Shown: piece by piece, positions 7,693 to 14,494 of the stretch
How positions within the stretch are numbered: position 1 is the stretch's first letter
Layout: every line of letters begins with the position of its first letter
Source: Deltaproteobacteria bacterium
GTDB lineage: Bacteria > Desulfobacterota > Binatia > Bin18
Assembly: GCA_013140885.1 (NCBI GenBank)
Contig: JABFSC010000304.1
Span: forward strand, 1-32,037
Direction of reading: 5' to 3'
DNA: 32,037 nt
The notes under the pieces: model-generated
What the model was told of the DNA's origin: nothing
The model's database searches: none
Seen by the model: only the letters and a program-made list of their open reading frames with translations
Program-made: the position numbers and the translations under genes

Positions 7693-8134
7693 AATTGCTC
7701 CCGCTCCGTCCGCTCTCGCGCAAGACGCCGAAAAAAGGCTCATCACGCTTCGCTCGCGTACCGTTTCACCCAGACTCACCTTACAGATGGGTGAGGGCGC
7801 AACCAAGAGAGCCATATTCACTCACCTCTTGTCACCTACGGACATTTTCGGAGATTCCGCGGATTCCTTTAGTCTCCCGCTCCGGTTTTTGTAGGAAAGG
7901 AGAAGGGACAGAGCAAAATCCGTCCCTACAGGGGTCCCACTCACGAGAAACCGAGATTGAGGGAATCAAGCGGGCCACGGGCGACAACCGGGAGACGCGT
8001 GGTGCCAGTACGGTCAAAGTGCGGATTGGAGCGCGCGAAGAAGGCGTGGTTCGGAAACACGTCATCTTCGCCTGCCCAGATACGGGCGTTCCGTGCAGTA
8101 TCCGACCTGTATTGCGCACTCTCCTCACCATACG
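7693..8134. other. Gap of about 440 bases with leader hairpin
   Basis: No confident gene. It separates the FHA gene from the end of the upstream alpha/beta hydrolase and probably carries the kinase-operon promoter on the minus strand, though I could not pick out convincing -35/-10 boxes. A minus-strand hairpin at 7905-7926 (GGGACGGA / TCTGTCCC, one G-U pair, loop UUUUGC) lies in the likely leader. A minus-strand frame without an early start codon runs from about 8137 to a TGA at 7941-7943 and has protein-like composition (includes NARIWAGEDDVFPNHAFFAR), possibly a gene remnant. Confidence 0.35.
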
Positions 8135-8920
8135 TTAGGACGCGAGAAACGTGGACATCGCTCGCACGAACTCTGCCGGGTTCTCGATCTCGGACCGATG
8201 GCCGACGTTCGCGATCTCGACCACTTTCGCCTGGGGCAGGGCTTTCTGGTAGGCGTCAATACAGCCGCGCGGGACCACGCGGTCTTTCGTCCCCCAGACT
8301 AACAGTGTCGGGACCTTCTTGGCGTTCACGAGTAAATAGGGAAGGCTGGGATTGTGCATATACGGTTCCCAGCCAATGCGAGCCGATTCCGAACGGGCAT
8401 CCTCGAAAGCCTCGAACTGTTCCGGCGTCATCTCCCCACCGTAAATCTTGGAGAACTCCGGGGTGGCCTGATCGGCGACGGTCGCGCGCAGAAACGAACG
8501 CGCGGTCATGGGGAAGATGTCCATGATCTCGCCGCTGGTCGGTTTGATACCCATGGGCGCGACGAGCGCGAGATGTTTCACCATGCGCGGGTCAGCGGCC
8601 GCCATCTCGGCGGCGGTATAGCCACCAGCGGAAAAGCCCAACACATCGAGTGAGTCCAGGTTCATTGCGCGAACCATGATCGCATAGAAGCCGGCGAGAT
8701 CGCGATAGTTGCGGATCCAGTCGAGCCGTGGAGTTTTGCCAAATCCGGGTTGTAGCGGAATAATGAGTTCGTGGGTTTTCGCGAGTTCGTCGTTCCACGT
8801 CATCCAGCCGGGGTAGCCCATCTCGTCATGCAGCACGAGCAATGGTCTTCCCGCTCCACCTCTCACGCAAACCAGTTGTGTACCAGCGATATCGGCCGTC
8901 GTTTCGGTCCAATTTGCCAC
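8135..8920 (-). CDS. Alpha/beta hydrolase
   Basis: 261 residues, a standard single-domain alpha/beta hydrolase. The nucleophile elbow GFSAGG places Ser97; the acid is Asp213 in WGTKDRVVP; the base is His241 in VGHRSEIENP, so the triad is complete. The oxyanion segment near LLVLHDEMGYPGW has HDE where many relatives have HG, which may alter the oxyanion hole. Start: a GTG at 8920 with GAAGGAGGG eight bases upstream; there is no better ATG. Substrate class (ester, C-C bond, epoxide) cannot be told. It stands between the phosphosignalling island and a palindromic repeat element. Confidence 0.9.
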   Translation of the reverse strand: MANWTETTADIAGTQLVCVRGGAGRPLLVLHDEMGYPGWMTWNDELAKTHELIIPLQPGFGKTPRLDWIRNYRDLAGFYAIMVRAMNLDSLDVLGFSAGGYTAAEMAAADPRMVKHLALVAPMGIKPTSGEIMDIFPMTARSFLRATVADQATPEFSKIYGGEMTPEQFEAFEDARSESARIGWEPYMHNPSLPYLLVNAKKVPTLLVWGTKDRVVPRGCIDAYQKALPQAKVVEIANVGHRSEIENPAEFVRAMSTFLAS

Positions 8921-9044
8921 GGCTACGCCCTCCTTCTCGTCAAAGTATGAGATTTTGTAGCCGCATACCTATCAGAAGAGCGGCGGGCTGTCTTGGGGTG
9001 CGGCGGGCGGCAGTGAACAAGTTGCGCGTTTCGGGTTCCAAGTT

Positions 9045-9258
9045 CCCTCTCTCCCAGCTGGGCAATGGCATTAAGTTAAGGAAGCCCCCACCACCTCGCG
9101 CTGGGGACTGAACTCCCTGTCTCCCCTCACGGCCTCGCTCTGCGAGGCCAAACATGCCGCGGAGCAGCATTTGAGAGTAGCCGGGGGTTTCACCCCCCGG
9201 TGTGTTGCGAGCAGCGCCTTTCGGCTTAACTTAATGCCATTGCCCGGCTGGGAGAGGG
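9045..9258. mobile_element. MITE-like palindromic element with about 32-bp inverted ends
   Basis: Bases 9049-9080 and 9225-9256 form an inverted repeat that matches at 31 of 32 positions (core GGCAATGGCATTAAGTTAAG). The outer edges continue as CCCTCTC-type sequence, with a CT insertion on the left. The 144 bases between the arms hold two further hairpins: 9131-9149 (GGCCTCGC, loop TCT, GCGAGGCC) and 9181-9200 (CCGGGGG / CCCCCCGG). There is no ORF of its own. Beyond the right arm is GGGCTGGGGTGAGGGGG, the edge of a repeat family common in many bacterial genomes. A non-autonomous element moved in trans is the best reading; I could not find a clear target-site duplication. Confidence 0.7.
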
Positions 9259-9291
9259 CTGGGGTGAGGGGGATCAAGTGATCTTGCCATA

Positions 9292-10095
9292 CTAATGCAC
9301 AACCGGAGGCATGGGTTCCGCCGCGTCTTGTCGCCCTTGGCGGAGTAGTTTTTCGCGGTACGTTTGCCCACGCTCATAGCCACGCCGGAAGGCTTCTTCT
9401 TGGTACACCGCGCGCTCTTGTTCATGTATGAAGGTAATCGCCTCTTCACACGAAAGTTCAGCCATGCGCGAGTCGAGCGCGGCATCAAACCCCCGCAGGT
9501 ACTCGACTTCGGTGGCGGTCACGCCTTCGTGGAGCATGCCCAGCGCCGCGGCTTTATCATCTTGCAGGCGGTGCCACCAATGGCCACGCGCGTCTTCAAC
9601 TCCTTCCACTCCCAGATCGGCGAATATCTGTTGCGCGGTCGCGATTTTCGCCCCGTCACCAGGAAACACCAGCAGGACATCGCCACCGTGTCTGACGGCA
9701 TCCTCGTAGACGAGGAGGTCTTCATACGACAACGCGGGGTCAAACGTCTTCTGCACGGCATCGCCAGCGGCGGCGCCAACGCCAACTCCCGCTAGGCTCG
9801 CGAGCGCGATGGTTCCCATCGTCACGAACAAACTCCCTTCGGCCATCAGCCATATCGCCACGGCTCCAGCGAGCGCGCCACCCGCGAACCCGCTGATCGC
9901 GCCAACGATATGACCAGCCGTGATGCCGCAGGACCCATGCGGATGCGGCACCGGAAGCCGGCCCGCATGCAAGCCAGTGATCGAGTGTGGGGTGAGCAAG
10001 AGCAGATGATCGTCCGTGAAGCCAGCCATACGAAGCTGAGTCACCGCCGTCGCCGCGGTCGCCGATGAACGGAAAATTCCGATAAGCGTTCTCAT
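9292..10095 (-). CDS. Stress-type membrane protein with glycine-zipper segment
   Basis: 267 residues. The start is the ATG at 10095, with GGAGG seven bases upstream. The N-terminus MRTLIGIFRSSATAATAVTQ then LRMAGFTDDHLLLLTP is the 'hfds...A..Av..L..aGf....i..l' half-domain of YflT/GsiB-17M-like general stress proteins. A glycine-rich double membrane segment follows (about 60-115; GAISGFAGGALAGAVAIWLM, later GVGVGAAAGDAV). The next part, DVLLVFPGDGAKIATAQQIF followed by GVEGVEDARG, resembles the second 'vav....e..a...l...ga.ei' half of such proteins. The C-terminal third is helical, charged and Arg/Glu/Gln-rich, unlike the short family members, so this is an extended version. Function unknown; a role in envelope or osmotic stress is inference. 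It sits directly downstream of the structured RNA candidate. Confidence 0.75.
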   Translation of the reverse strand: MRTLIGIFRSSATAATAVTQLRMAGFTDDHLLLLTPHSITGLHAGRLPVPHPHGSCGITAGHIVGAISGFAGGALAGAVAIWLMAEGSLFVTMGTIALASLAGVGVGAAAGDAVQKTFDPALSYEDLLVYEDAVRHGGDVLLVFPGDGAKIATAQQIFADLGVEGVEDARGHWWHRLQDDKAAALGMLHEGVTATEVEYLRGFDAALDSRMAELSCEEAITFIHEQERAVYQEEAFRRGYERGQTYREKLLRQGRQDAAEPMPPVVH

Positions 10096-10132
10096 CGTAG
10101 CCTCCAATCTGTAATCCGAAGGAATCCAAAAG

Positions 10133-10170
10133 CAGAACAGGCGGTCTGTCCGGACAAACCACCTGTTCTG
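10133..10170 (-). terminator. Long terminator-like hairpin before the stress-type gene
   Basis: Two 19-base halves (CAGAACAGGYGGTYTGTCC and its complement) pair with almost no loop. The two imperfect positions are C-A on the plus strand but G-U in minus-strand RNA, so full pairing exists only in a minus transcript. It is followed by CTTTTGG on that strand, a short U-tract. It ends about 37 bases upstream of the ATG at 10095, as in a transcription-attenuation leader. Confidence 0.55.
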
Positions 10171-10546
10171 GGCGCGGGCAGCGCCATGACTTTATCGTGA
10201 AGGGCCAGGCATCCCGCTGACCGATGGGAGGAACGGTGCTGCTCCCCAAGACCGCTCGCGATGAGAACTCTTCTCAGCCGAGGCTAGACCGGAAGCGCCA
10301 CCCTAAACCCGTTGCGCTATGGCAACATGTGCTTTCCCAGCATTGAGGTTAGGCGCGGTCTATGCGGCGGTGGAGTGAGCGTGGAACTCACCTGATGGAG
10401 ACAACATCATCCATCGGAGCGGGCCACGGGGGCCCGGAGGCGTAAGATCTTCCATACGACACCTCGTTGGGTTAAACCAGTTGCGCGAGACCCGCGCGGT
10501 GGTCTCGCCCCTTCAACACTCGCCTCTTCCGAGAGGCATAGTGCCG

Positions 10547-10575
10547 CTCTACACCCGTCGTCCCCACTTTGTCAA
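10547..10575 (-). promoter_or_regulatory. Possible sigma-70 promoter for the structured RNA
   Basis: Read on the minus strand, a perfect -35 TTGACA at 10575-10570 is followed, after 16 bases, by TGTAGA, a poor -10 (three of six matches). Position fits transcription of the structured segment and the stress-type gene below it. Weak -10, so tentative. Confidence 0.35.
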
Positions 10576-10658
10576 GTCAGGACATTATCTTCGGGGAAAA
10601 AAAGAAAAATCACCACTAGTCATACGACTCCCAGATACTCCGACCGGAGAGCGCCTAC

Positions 10659-11531
10659 CTATTGACGTGGAGCCAACGCGGCGACAGCACGTTCGTCCGG
10701 CACCATTCCTCCCTCAGGATGGAGTGGCAGGATGCACACGTGCGACGCCCCAGCTTTGGTGTACGCGGCGATACGATCACGGATCGTCGTTTCACTGCCC
10801 CAGGCGATAAGCGCATCAACCAAGCGGTCACTCCCACCGTTGACGAAATCCTCATCACCAAAGGCGATTTCACGCAGCCTTTTGACGTAGTGGTCAACTG
10901 ACAAATACACCTGCATATAGCGACGGGCCGCCGCTCGTGCTTTGGCGGCATCAGACTCTAAGATCACTCCAAGTTCCGCACAGAGCCACGGCTTTGGTCC
11001 TATCGCAGTACGTATCCGCGCAATCTGTTCTCTTGTTGTGAAATACGTATGCGTCCCGTGCGTTGCGGTCGCCGCCAGTTGCAGCATTTTCGGCATCATT
11101 CCAGCCAATACGATCGGCGGTTCGTGTTGCGGAGCAGGCGCGGCATACGGCGCAGCTCGCATTTTTTCCAAGTACGCGCGCATGAACGTGTACGGTTTGT
11201 CATACGGAATACCACGACGAGTATTGCCACGGCTGTTACTCACCCCAAGTCCGAGAAGAAAGCGGGCATCAAACAACTCCCCTAACGTCCGGGAAGCATT
11301 CATGGTGGCAATCGGCTCGTAGGCATACACCACCGCAATGCCCGTCGCGACCACAAGACGTTCAGTTTGACTGAGCAAATAAGAGGCAAAAGAAAAACTC
11401 TCGCGTCCGGTGGTTTCAGCAAACCACAGCGCACCATAGCCCCACCGTTCGACCTTACGGACAAACGCTCCAGTTTGCGCACCGGTCAGTCCGTCCAGGA
11501 AACAAAACACACCAAGTGCATTCAAGTCCAT
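10659..11531 (-). CDS. LLM-class flavin/F420-dependent oxidoreductase
   Basis: 290 residues of the luciferase-like monooxygenase family, apparently complete. The N-terminus has LGVFCFLDGLTGAQTGAFVR then VERWGYGALWFAE, the 'a...E..Gy.alW..E' first barrel segment. RLVVATGIAVVY, MNASRTLGELFDARFLLGLGVSN and GMMPKMLQLAATATHG follow, matching the TIM-barrel core of the F420-dependent MSMEG_4141-like subgroup. The C-terminus has IRDRIAAYTKAGASHVCILP, the usual last helix-strand. These enzymes oxidise or reduce alcohols, aldehydes or alkyl substrates with FMN or coenzyme F420; which cofactor applies here cannot be settled. GAGAGG lies about seven bases before the ATG. It is followed by the structured RNA region. 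Confidence 0.85.
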   Translation of the reverse strand: MDLNALGVFCFLDGLTGAQTGAFVRKVERWGYGALWFAETTGRESFSFASYLLSQTERLVVATGIAVVYAYEPIATMNASRTLGELFDARFLLGLGVSNSRGNTRRGIPYDKPYTFMRAYLEKMRAAPYAAPAPQHEPPIVLAGMMPKMLQLAATATHGTHTYFTTREQIARIRTAIGPKPWLCAELGVILESDAAKARAAARRYMQVYLSVDHYVKRLREIAFGDEDFVNGGSDRLVDALIAWGSETTIRDRIAAYTKAGASHVCILPLHPEGGMVPDERAVAALAPRQ

Positions 11532-11553
11532 ATCACCCCTCTCCCATTTTCCA

Positions 11554-12204
11554 TCAAAATGAAAAATCCTGATTTCCCCACTGGTCGAAATGCGTCACTT
11601 CGGCAACAGGTCGGCGTGAGATTGAACCAAATTTGCCTTGTGGATAACCCATAGGAATGAGGACCACCACACCATACTCCTCTGGAATCGCGAACCGTTG
11701 ATGCAACTCCTCCTCGAAAAACTGGTGCATGGTGGTCAGCGTCGCGCCAAGTCCGAGTCCACGACAGGCCAGTAGGATATTCTGCACGCAGGGATAAATG
11801 GATCCAAAGGACGGAGGCGCCTTCCCTTCGCGTTTGTCTTTCGGAACCACGGCTGGCCAGTCGCGACGGCCACACACGAGTAGGAGGACTGGCACTTCAT
11901 GCAGATGTTCAGCGAGATGCACAGCCGCGCGCCTCATGCGTGCCTGTGGGGACCGATCTCCCGGTTTTGGCTGCACGAGGCCAAAGCGGTGGAGCATCGC
12001 TTGATGATAGTGCTCTTGGAGAAATCGCTTGCCGTCCGGCTCTTGGACCACAACAAATGCCCACGGTTGCGTGTTCTGTCCGCTAGGGGCTTTGGTGCCT
12101 GCTTCAAGCACTTGGCGAAGTACAGCACGTGGGATGGGGTCTGGCTTGAGTCGTCGCATCGACCGCAGCGTGTGGATCACTTCAAAGAGTCCAATCTCAC
12201 TCAT
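11554..12204 (-). CDS. Nitroreductase-family protein
   Basis: 216 residues. FMN-binding nitroreductase signatures: VIHTLRSMRRLKPDPIP near the N-terminus (the 'Rrs.R.f....v' phosphate-binding Arg segment), LEAGTKAPSGQNTQPWAFVV (the 'a..APSg.N.qPW.f.vv' hallmark), and near the C-terminus ACRGLGLGATLTT and LIPMGYPQGKFG followed by RRPVAEV. Such homodimeric flavoproteins use NAD(P)H to reduce nitroaromatics, quinones or other acceptors. The start at 12204 has AAGGAG six bases upstream; an ATG at 12219 overlaps that site and is less likely. It lies 22 bases from the LLM oxidoreductase downstream, so the two flavin enzymes are probably co-transcribed. Confidence 0.9.
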   Translation of the reverse strand: MSEIGLFEVIHTLRSMRRLKPDPIPRAVLRQVLEAGTKAPSGQNTQPWAFVVVQEPDGKRFLQEHYHQAMLHRFGLVQPKPGDRSPQARMRRAAVHLAEHLHEVPVLLLVCGRRDWPAVVPKDKREGKAPPSFGSIYPCVQNILLACRGLGLGATLTTMHQFFEEELHQRFAIPEEYGVVVLIPMGYPQGKFGSISRRPVAEVTHFDQWGNQDFSF

Positions 12205-12375
12205 TGTTGTCTCCTTCATGCCCCTTTAGCCTTTCCCCCAACATGCTACACGATACATTCACATTGCGGGAGGCTCATGCAGGCAGTGTTCAGGCTGCAG
12301 GATCGAGGCTCTTCACAGACCAGTGTTCTCGTTGTGCTCATCGTGAAAAAGACGGCGCTCGCAGACCACGGAGAT

Positions 12376-12915
12376 TTACAAATGGAGGAGACTCGCTGCT
12401 GCCCCCCAATCTTCTGCTACCAAGGCCCACCGCTCATGGTCGCACCACTCGCCTTGGACCTGGAGATAGCGCCGCGAAAATCCCTCCTGGACAAAACCAC
12501 ATCGTTTGACCAAGGCAAGGGACGCACGATTGCCAGGTTGGATATTGGCTTCGACCCGATGCAACAGCAGTTCTCGAAACGCATAGGTTAATATCAGCTC
12601 CATTCCTTCCCGCATCAACCCTTGCCCAGCAAACGGAGCAAACGCGTAGTAGCCCAGAAACGCATTCTGAAAGGCCCCACGAATAATGTTGTTGAGGTTG
12701 ATGACACCCACGAGATCACCGGTCTGGCGGAGGCAAATGAGGCGGCCATCATTGTCCTCTCTGGCGAGGCGTTGCAGATACGCCGCGAATGCGACTGGCG
12801 AGTCCGGTGCCACAATCCAGGGGTGGTGAAGCGTGCGACTCGCCCGTACAGCCATGAGAAACGACTCACAGTCTTCAGCAGTCGGAAGACGAAGAGTCAC
12901 ATGTTGTGGTGTCAC
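12376..12915 (-). CDS. GNAT acetyltransferase, RimJ/RimL type
   Basis: 179 residues. RimJ/RimL-like N-terminus (VTLRLPTAEDCESFLMAV), then GDLVGVINLNNIIRGAFQNA followed by FLGYYAFAPFAGQGLMREGM, in which FAGQGL is the acetyl-CoA-binding motif A, and VEANIQPGNRASLALVKRCG plus FVQEGFSRRYLQVQGEW, the motif B and tail seen in ribosomal-protein or amino-acid N-acetyltransferases. Start is a GTG at 12915 with GGGAGGAG about seven bases upstream. It transfers acetyl from acetyl-CoA to an unknown amine. The upstream neighbour is a second, unrelated GNAT gene 22 bases away. The 171 bases between this gene's stop and the nitroreductase start hold nothing I can name. Confidence 0.9.
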   Translation of the reverse strand: MTPQHVTLRLPTAEDCESFLMAVRASRTLHHPWIVAPDSPVAFAAYLQRLAREDNDGRLICLRQTGDLVGVINLNNIIRGAFQNAFLGYYAFAPFAGQGLMREGMELILTYAFRELLLHRVEANIQPGNRASLALVKRCGFVQEGFSRRYLQVQGEWCDHERWALVAEDWGAAASLLHL

Positions 12916-12937
12916 GACTTATCTCCTCCCATCTCTC

Positions 12938-13468
12938 TCACACGGTCCTTGTGGCAAGCTCCCGAATATCACTCCAGCCATACGCAACTTCCGTGAGTCG
13001 TGCTGATCCAATCGTGACCTCTTGCTCAGTCACATATTGTCCGCCCAACGCTTCGTAAAAGGCGCGGGACGGATTATCGGCCAACACCCAGACTAGCATT
13101 GACGACAGGCCATGCTGGAGCAAGCCGGTGACCACAGCCTGCGTTAATTGGCGGCCCAGTCCGTGGCGTTGATACGCCGCGAGCAGGTAGATCGCATAGA
13201 GTTCGCCGGCGTGGCGCGGATTGCCAGTCCGCTCCGGCCCACTGTGAGCAAAGCCAACAACTTCTTTTGCCGGAGTCTCTGCCACATACATGGTCGCTGC
13301 ATCACCCAAGATGGAGATATGGTGTTCCCACACTCGCCCTTGTTGCTCATACGAAAGGTTTGCCAGATAGTCGGCAGGGACGATCCCAGCGTAGGTCGTA
13401 CGCCAACTGTCCACCTTGACCCGGGCGATGGCAAGCGCGTCATCGGAGTGTGCTGCTCGGATTATCAT
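12938..13468 (-). CDS. GNAT acetyltransferase
   Basis: 176 residues. IIRAAHSDDALAIARVKVDS then WRTTYAGIVPADYL is the N-terminus of a common GNAT subgroup ('iR.a...D...i..v...sWr.tY.g..p...l'). Motif A is LYAIYLLAAYQRHGLGRQLT, with RHGLGR binding the CoA pyrophosphate, and the C-terminus has VWVLADNPSRAFYEALGGQY with the 'N.ra..fYe.lGg' motif. The chosen ATG at 13468 has only a weak GAGAG upstream; the longer frame adds 23 unlike residues. Substrate unknown. Probably co-transcribed with the GNAT gene downstream. Confidence 0.88.
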   Translation of the reverse strand: MIIRAAHSDDALAIARVKVDSWRTTYAGIVPADYLANLSYEQQGRVWEHHISILGDAATMYVAETPAKEVVGFAHSGPERTGNPRHAGELYAIYLLAAYQRHGLGRQLTQAVVTGLLQHGLSSMLVWVLADNPSRAFYEALGGQYVTEQEVTIGSARLTEVAYGWSDIRELATRTV

Positions 13469-13559
13469 GTGGGACTCTCTGGTAGGCAACGCACGACACA
13501 AGACGGGGCAGCGCTCGGCAGGCGAGATGCCGAGCACGGAGTCAAATCCCTGTCAGCCG

Positions 13560-14282
13560 CTAAAACTTCTCCTTAAACGGACGCACATCGAGTTCCTGTG
13601 TCCACGCACTGGGGTCTTGGTGGGCGAGATGCCAATAGGTTTCGGCAATCGCTGAGGGCTTGAGCATGTCTTCTTCCTTGAGCTGTGGGAACCGTTCGCG
13701 GATCACGGGCATGTCGATTGCCCCATCGACATTGATGTACGCCACATGGACGCCTTGGGGGCCAAGGTCACGCGCGAGCACTTGCGCAAGTCCGCGCAAG
13801 GCAAATTTTGCCGGGCCGAATGCCGCCGAAGAAGGAAACGGTTTGACGCCCGCCGTCGCTCCCGTCAAAAGAATGCTTCCCTTCCCTTTGGCGAGCATGT
13901 CTGGCACGACCTGTTGCGCGCATAAAAACGCCGCCATCATGCTTACGCGCCACGTATTCTCAAACGTGCTCGGTTTGGTTTCCATTAACCGCCCGACTGG
14001 GCGCATGGCAGCATTAAAGAGCAAGACATCTGGTGCACCCAGTTCACGGCGGACACGCTCGAATGCCGCACGAATCTGTTCCTCCTGAGAGACATCGGTC
14101 GAAACGCCCAAGGCACGGCCCCCAGCCGTTTCAATTTCCTTGACGAGAGTATTGAGATAGGATTCGCGCCGTGCGAGCACGGCAACGGTGTAACCAACCG
14201 CGAAGCGACGGGCTAACGCCGCACCAAGTCCTGGCCCAACGCCAACGACAACAGCAACAGGGTGTGAGGGTGATTGGCTCAT
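13560..14282 (-). CDS. Atypical short-chain dehydrogenase/reductase
   Basis: 240 residues with the SDR Rossmann fold: VVVGVGPGLGAALARRFA (a GxGxGxG form in place of TGxxxGIG), STDVSQEEQI, LLFNAAM (NNAG position), then TGATAG and AAFGPAKFALRGLAQVLARD, and DGAIDMP after the active site. The catalytic YxxxK is FxxxK here (Phe155, Lys159), and the usual Ser is Thr. I recall the same F..AKFAL pattern in a distinct SDR subgroup, so this is probably a lineage trait and not damage. NADP-type binding is suggested by VLARRE after strand 2. Reaction unknown. GGAAGGAGG lies about nine bases before the ATG. Confidence 0.87.
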   Translation of the reverse strand: MSQSPSHPVAVVVGVGPGLGAALARRFAVGYTVAVLARRESYLNTLVKEIETAGGRALGVSTDVSQEEQIRAAFERVRRELGAPDVLLFNAAMRPVGRLMETKPSTFENTWRVSMMAAFLCAQQVVPDMLAKGKGSILLTGATAGVKPFPSSAAFGPAKFALRGLAQVLARDLGPQGVHVAYINVDGAIDMPVIRERFPQLKEEDMLKPSAIAETYWHLAHQDPSAWTQELDVRPFKEKF

Positions 14283-14354
14283 ACGTGGAATCCTCCTTCC
14301 TCGTTATCCATTCGCATAGATCATTGCACGATGATTCCTGTCAAATCGTAAGCG

Positions 14355-14472
14355 TTCAGTCGTCAGCCTTTCGCTTTCAGCAGAAACAAGCGGATACTTA
14401 CGCTAATCTCTCTATCCCGTTTTTGTGGTTGGGTAAAATCTTCAGTGTTTTCTTGTCTGGCTGACAACTGAA
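14355..14472. repeat. Small inverted repeat in an intergenic gap
   Basis: TTCAGTCGTCAGCC at 14355-14368 and GGCTGACAACTGAA at 14459-14472 are complementary at 13 of 14 positions, about 90 bases apart. The flanks (CTGAAAGC..., AAACGCTCA) echo each other more loosely. It lies between the SDR start and the peroxiredoxin-like stop. Nothing else is seen in this 212-base gap. Confidence 0.4.
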
Positions 14473-14494
14473 AGCTGATCGCTAAACGCTCACC

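Larger units (their letters stand above)
10128..10575 (-). ncRNA. Candidate structured RNA of about 400 nt (ncRNA or riboswitch leader)
   Basis: A 560-base gap without genes holds many nested inverted repeats. Stems seen: 10262-10267/10271-10276; 10285-10290/10357-10362, enclosing 10311-10315/10322-10326 and 10330-10333/10339-10342 as a three-way junction closed by CCTAA/TTAGG; 10375-10379/10387-10391; 10394-10398/10411-10415; 10421-10425/10431-10435; 10485-10492/10501-10508; 10522-10527/10532-10537. On the minus strand a TTGACA lies at one end (10575-10570) and a 38-base terminator-like palindrome at the other (10133-10170), just before the stress-type gene. I compared it from memory with RNase P, tmRNA, SRP, 6S, TPP, cobalamin and M-box RNAs and found no convincing core. 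Confidence 0.5.

Noticed and set aside
9049-9256. Intrinsic terminator for the flanking genes
   Set aside because: The arms are 144 bases apart and lack a U-run; the sequence fits a mobile palindromic element better.
10133-10540. M-box, TPP or cobalamin riboswitch
   Set aside because: Short pieces such as AGGTGAG or CCTGATGGAG look suggestive, but the remaining conserved core elements of those classes are missing.
10128-10575. RNase P RNA, tmRNA or SRP RNA
   Set aside because: Size would fit the first two, but I see no conserved RNase P core, no tRNA-like end with TTCGA, and no SRP tetraloop domain.
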